Below are positions 7,062 through 10,612 of a stretch of 10,612 bases of DNA, in pieces. The notes beneath the pieces were generated by a model, which saw only the letters and a list, made by a program, of their open reading frames with translations, ran no database searches and was not told where the DNA came from. The DNA is from CAZLLV01 sp964560325 (GTDB lineage Bacteria; Acidobacteriota; Thermoanaerobaculia; Multivoradales; DATKCC01). Location of the stretch: the NCBI GenBank assembly GCA_964560325.1, contig CAZLLV010000394.1, forward strand, positions 1 through 10,612. The letters run 5' to 3'. Every line of letters begins with the position of its first letter. Positions within the stretch are counted from its first letter, which is position 1. Both the position numbers and the translations under genes were made by a program.

Positions 7062-9569
7062 ATGGACAGCCTTCTGAAGGATCTGAAGTTTTCGCTGCGC
7101 GCGATCCGGCGTAGGCCCGGCTTCACACTGGCGGTTCTGGTGACCCTGGGCCTCGGGATCGGCGCCAGCACGGCGATCTTCAGCGTGGTGCGCGAGGTGC
7201 TGCTGCAGCCGCCTCCGTACTCCGAGCCCGACGAGTTGGTGAACCTCCACGCCATCGTCGGGACCAGCGAAGGCGAGCCCAGCGATCTGCGGTGGTCGTA
7301 CCCGTACTTCGAGGATTTTCGGGCCCGAAACACCGACTCGGTGCTGGTGGGCATGGCCGCGTATGCCGGCTGGCACTTCAACCTCACCGGCCGCGACGTC
7401 CCGGAGCGGCTGCCGGTGGAGATGGTGTCGGGAAACTACTTCGACCTCCTGGACGTCCACCCGGTCGTCGGCCGCACGTTTCGCCCGGAGGAGGATGAGA
7501 GCTCGGGGAGCGGACCGGTGGTGGTCATCAGCCACGGGCTGTGGAGCCGCCTCTACGGTCGCGACCCGGGAGTCCTCGGCCAGTCGTTGACCCTCGACGG
7601 GGTGCCGCTGAACGTCATCGGGGTCGCCCCACGGGGATTCAGCGGGCTGACCCAGCAGGCGGAGGCGTGGGTGCCGATCAACATGGCGCCGGAGCTGACG
7701 TTCCCTCGCCGCCTCGCTCTTCGCTGGGCTCAATGGCACGACGTGGTAGCCCGCATGAAGCCCGGGGTCGAGCCGGAGGCGGCCGGGCGCGCCCTCGATC
7801 AGGTGCTGGCGCAGATCCACGCGGAGAACCCCCCGGGCGACTGGCTCGCCGACCTCCGCATCGAACCGGTGCGACTCGAAGAGGACCGGGTCGACCCCGG
7901 GCTCCGCCGGGCTCTCTGGATGCTCCTCACCGCAGTCGGCCTGGTGTTGACGATCGCCGCGGTAAACGTGATCAGCCTGCTCCTGGTGCGTTCGATGAAC
8001 CGCCAGAAGGAGACGGCGGTGCGCCTCGCCCTCGGCGTGCGCCGAAGCCGGCTGGTGCGGCTCTTCGTCACCGAGAGCGTTCTGCTCGGGCTGCTCTCCG
8101 GTCTCCTCGGTCTGGTGGTGGCGTGGATCGGGATCCGGCTGATGCAGGTCTTCAACCCGGTGACCGCGCAGGTGGCCTCGGTCCAGATCACCCAGCAGAC
8201 CGGCATCCAATTCGACGCGATCGACCTCGGGGTCGGCGTCCTGGTGTTCAACTTCGCCTTCGCCCTCGTGGTGGGGCTGATCGTGGGGATCTATCCGGCC
8301 CTCCGGGCGGCACGGGTGGACGTAACGAGGTGGATCAAGCAGGGGGCGACCGGTGGCGGCGGAGTCGGCGGTGCCCTCCAGACGCTCCGGCGGGCGAATC
8401 CCCTTCGGGTGCTGGCGGTGGTGCAGATCGCCGTCTCCCTCATCCTCCTGATCGGAGCCGGGCTCCTCATCAAGAGCCTGGTGGGCCTCTATTCGGTGCC
8501 TCTGGGCTTCGAGTCCGAGAACGTCCTCACGGTTCGCCTCTCCCACCCGTTCAGCGTCGAGTTCGACGATACGCAGGTCCAGGTGTCCCGGACCATGCTC
8601 GACCGCCTGCGCTCGCTGCCCGAGGTCGAGGAGGTCAGTTTCACCAATCGGTTGCCCCTGTCAGTCACGGGGGAGGAGACGAGCCTGCAGGTCGCCGGGC
8701 AGGTCTACGAGGAGGGCTCGGCGCCCACCGCCCAGGTTCACATGGTGGGGCCGGAGTACTTCTCGGTCCTCGAGATCCCGCTCCTGCGGGGACGCGCTTT
8801 CGAGGATCGGGACGCCCGGGGCGGGGAGCGGGTGGCGATCGTCAATCAGGAGGCGGTGGATGAGATCTTCGGGGGCGAGGACCCGGTGGGGCGTCAGATC
8901 CGGCTCGGGATCGGCTGGGAGGAGGGGGAGCACGCCACGGTGGTGGGGGTGGTGGGGAACGCCCGCTACACCACCATCGAGGACGAGGAACATCCCGCCG
9001 CCTACATCCCGTACGTCCAGAATCCCTACTGGTCGGAGATCCTGATCCTCTCGACCCGGACCGATCCCGCCGACGTGACGTCGGCGGTCCGGCGGACGAT
9101 CCAGGAGGTCGATCCCCAGGTTCCGGTCTACGATCCGGCCTCGATGACCGCGCGGATCGGCCGCTCCGTGTCGAAGATCCGCTTCAGCTCCCTGCTGCTG
9201 ACGATCTTCGCCGGCGTCGCCTTCTTCCTGACTGCCGTCGGCATCTACGGCTTGGTGGCCTACTCGGTCGCCAATCGCACTCGGGAGATCGGCGTGCGTG
9301 TGGCCCTGGGAGCCGAGCCCGCGACGATCCTCCGTCTGATAGTGACCGAAGGGCTCGTCCTGGCGACTCTCGGCCTGCTCATCGGCGTCGGCGTGGCGTT
9401 GCTGGCGACTCGCTATCTCTCCAACTTCCTGTACGAGTTGGGGGCCCGGGACCCGGCGACCTTCCTATCGGTCTCCGCGGCGCTGTTCCTGGTAGCGCTC
9501 CTCGCCACCTGGCTGCCGGCCCGCCGCGCCCTGCGAGTGCCCCCCACCGAAGCGTTGCGCTATGAGTGA
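7062..9569 (+). CDS. ADOP-family duplicated MacB/FtsX-type ABC transporter permease
   Basis: This 835-residue inner-membrane protein has two fused copies of the MacB-like unit (periplasmic core domain plus FtsX domain). It opens with the ADOP hallmark DLKFSLRAIRRRPGF and LGLGIGASTAIFS. Predicted membrane helices lie at about 22-44, 284-308, 334-358 and 389-412 (first unit) and 447-471, 707-731, 757-780 and 802-820 (second unit). Periplasmic core domains fill about 50-275 and 480-695. Each FtsX domain carries the cytoplasmic signature after its second helix (NRQKETAVRLALG at 313; NRTREIGVRVALG at 738), which in MacB-type transporters contacts the ATPase. The C-terminus LPARRALRVPPTEALRYE is typical. 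No ATPase domain or gene is present in the window, consistent with the family's 'orphan' name. The substrate is unknown; by MacB analogy it may couple ATP use to periplasmic or efflux work. The stop overlaps the sulfotransferase start by 8 bp. Confidence 0.93.
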   Translation: MDSLLKDLKFSLRAIRRRPGFTLAVLVTLGLGIGASTAIFSVVREVLLQPPPYSEPDELVNLHAIVGTSEGEPSDLRWSYPYFEDFRARNTDSVLVGMAAYAGWHFNLTGRDVPERLPVEMVSGNYFDLLDVHPVVGRTFRPEEDESSGSGPVVVISHGLWSRLYGRDPGVLGQSLTLDGVPLNVIGVAPRGFSGLTQQAEAWVPINMAPELTFPRRLALRWAQWHDVVARMKPGVEPEAAGRALDQVLAQIHAENPPGDWLADLRIEPVRLEEDRVDPGLRRALWMLLTAVGLVLTIAAVNVISLLLVRSMNRQKETAVRLALGVRRSRLVRLFVTESVLLGLLSGLLGLVVAWIGIRLMQVFNPVTAQVASVQITQQTGIQFDAIDLGVGVLVFNFAFALVVGLIVGIYPALRAARVDVTRWIKQGATGGGGVGGALQTLRRANPLRVLAVVQIAVSLILLIGAGLLIKSLVGLYSVPLGFESENVLTVRLSHPFSVEFDDTQVQVSRTMLDRLRSLPEVEEVSFTNRLPLSVTGEETSLQVAGQVYEEGSAPTAQVHMVGPEYFSVLEIPLLRGRAFEDRDARGGERVAIVNQEAVDEIFGGEDPVGRQIRLGIGWEEGEHATVVGVVGNARYTTIEDEEHPAAYIPYVQNPYWSEILILSTRTDPADVTSAVRRTIQEVDPQVPVYDPASMTARIGRSVSKIRFSSLLLTIFAGVAFFLTAVGIYGLVAYSVANRTREIGVRVALGAEPATILRLIVTEGLVLATLGLLIGVGVALLATRYLSNFLYELGARDPATFLSVSAALFLVALLATWLPARRALRVPPTEALRYE

Positions 9570-10602
9570 CGAGGCTCCGGCCCCGCCGGGACGGCCCGAC
9601 GACACCGCGTCGGTCGGCCGTCCGGTCGTGATCGTCGGGATGGATCGCAGCGGGACCTCGCTCACGGCCTCTATTGTCGACGCCTGGGGTGCTTACGGAG
9701 GGGACGACGAGAGTCTCACCGTGGGCAACCGGGGCAACCCCCGGGGCTACTTCGAGCACAGGGCGATGCAGAGGCTCCTGGTACGGCGGCTGGGGAGCGA
9801 GTTCTGGGAACCAGACTACCCGGAGACGCTGCGCCGGAAGGCGGAGGACCCGGAGGTGCGACGGGAGGCGCTCGACCTCATGGCGGACATGCGACGGGGC
9901 GGAGAGGTCTGGTACTGGAAGGAGCCGCTGCTCAGCGTGACCCTTCCGTTCTGGCAGTCCTTCTGGGGGGATCGGGCGGTCTATGTGGTGGTGCTGCGGG
10001 ATCCGTGGAAGTGCGCCCGCTCGTGGCAGCGCCTCTCCCTACCGCCGCAGGTGCGGGAGCAAGTGAGCCTGGACGCCGCCGCCCTCCTCCGCTGGCAGGT
10101 CTTCATGCGCTCGATCCTGGCGGAGACCGATGGCGCTCCTCGCCTCTTCCTGCGCTACGAACGGCTGGTGACGTCTCCTGAGGAGGAGGTGCGCCGCCTC
10201 GCGGAATTCCTCGACGGCTGGCGCGGAGGGCCGGGCACGGCGCGGGACGTGCTACGCGAGATGTCGGCCCAGATCGATCCGTCGCTCGACCGCACCGACA
10301 GCGAGGTCGACTTCGCCGACCGGGCCGGTGTGAGTGAAGAGCAGAAGATCCTCTGGCGGGCCCTCAATCGGAAGCTCGACGAGCCCGGGGCTTCCATCGA
10401 TCTCGCCGCGACTCGGCCCTGGCCCGGCTGGCGGGAGTACATGACCAACCTGCGAGAGTTCTGGCTCCTCTACGAGCGGGCCGCGCCGCTCCTCGGCTCT
10501 CGCTGGGCGAACCTGGCGGCGCGGGTCCACCATCGGATCGGAGCTCTCCTCCGGCGCCTGCTCGGGTTGGTGCGCAAGGCCGGCCCGCTCCGGGGCACCT
10601 GA
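9562..10602 (+). CDS. PAPS-dependent sulfotransferase family protein
   Basis: This 346-residue protein probably transfers a sulfuryl group from PAPS to a hydroxyl or amine of an unknown acceptor. The PAPS 5'-phosphosulfate loop is GMDRSGTSLT (residues 26-35), after a short beta strand (PVVIV). The 3'-phosphate-binding motif is LRDPWKCARSW (145-155), with Arg146 and Ser154 at the usual 8-residue spacing. KEP at 120-122 fits the conserved strand between them. The last about 60 residues are rich in Arg, Trp and Leu (for example ALLRRLLGLVRKAG) and could form a basic amphipathic helix. The ATG at 9562 lies inside the permease stop region (8-bp overlap) with only a weak GAAG upstream, suggesting translational coupling. 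A later ATG at 9640 would remove the PAPS loop, so it is rejected. The gene might tailor the NRPS product, but a carbohydrate or lipid acceptor is equally possible. Confidence 0.88.
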   Translation: MSDEAPAPPGRPDDTASVGRPVVIVGMDRSGTSLTASIVDAWGAYGGDDESLTVGNRGNPRGYFEHRAMQRLLVRRLGSEFWEPDYPETLRRKAEDPEVRREALDLMADMRRGGEVWYWKEPLLSVTLPFWQSFWGDRAVYVVVLRDPWKCARSWQRLSLPPQVREQVSLDAAALLRWQVFMRSILAETDGAPRLFLRYERLVTSPEEEVRRLAEFLDGWRGGPGTARDVLREMSAQIDPSLDRTDSEVDFADRAGVSEEQKILWRALNRKLDEPGASIDLAATRPWPGWREYMTNLREFWLLYERAAPLLGSRWANLAARVHHRIGALLRRLLGLVRKAGPLRGT

Positions 10603-10612
10603 CGGCGCCCGG

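Noticed and set aside
6726..8546. 606-codon open frame on the minus strand spanning the protease/permease junction
   Set aside because: It crosses two real genes and the intergenic hairpins, and its His/Asp/Glu-rich translation has no recognisable fold.
7062..9569. The permease as a complete MacB-type ABC exporter
   Set aside because: No Walker A/B or ABC signature is present in it, and no ATPase or membrane-fusion protein gene lies next to it in the window.

Overview
The window is a GC-rich (roughly 70% by eye), densely coded stretch with five consecutive genes, all on the + strand. The organism is most likely a member of the Acidobacteriota or a neighbouring GC-rich soil or marine phylum. 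The main pointer is the large permease at 7062-9569, which has the duplicated MacB/FtsX layout and N-terminal signature of the ADOP family ('acidobacterial duplicated orphan permease'). The BlaI/M56 pair with a repeat-type C-terminus and the sulfotransferase fit this but do not prove it.

Region 1 (2-4537) is the 3' end of a non-ribosomal peptide synthetase gene. The window opens inside an adenylation domain. The visible domain order is A(C-terminal end)-T-C-A-T-TE, so this is the last module and releasing thioesterase of the assembly line, with the upstream modules outside the window.

Region 2 (4534-4671) is a compact regulatory stretch. A consensus -35 (TTGACA) overlaps the NRPS stop codon, and a perfect 7+7 bp palindrome fills the spacer up to a TATATG -10. 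This is the expected layout of a BlaI-type repressor operator. A leader of about 100 nt with a small hairpin follows.

Region 3 (4672-6950) is a translationally coupled pair: a BlaI/MecI/CopY-family repressor and an M56 (BlaR1-type) membrane zinc protease. The protease has the usual four-helix membrane domain with HELGH, but in place of the penicillin-binding sensor it carries a Pro/Ala-rich linker and about 5.7 tandem repeats of 28-29 residues. The signal it senses is therefore probably not a beta-lactam.

Region 4 (6951-7061) is a short intergenic space with two strong, mutually exclusive GC-rich hairpins, possibly a terminator or attenuator, ahead of the permease's ribosome binding site.

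Region 5 (7062-10602) is the ADOP-type permease followed, with an 8-bp overlap, by a PAPS-dependent sulfotransferase.

A reasonable but unproven reading is that the locus combines peptide synthesis (NRPS), possible tailoring (sulfotransferase), a membrane permease and a protease-controlled repressor circuit. What the sequence itself supports is the co-orientation, the start/stop overlaps and the operator-like promoter; a link to one product is inference.
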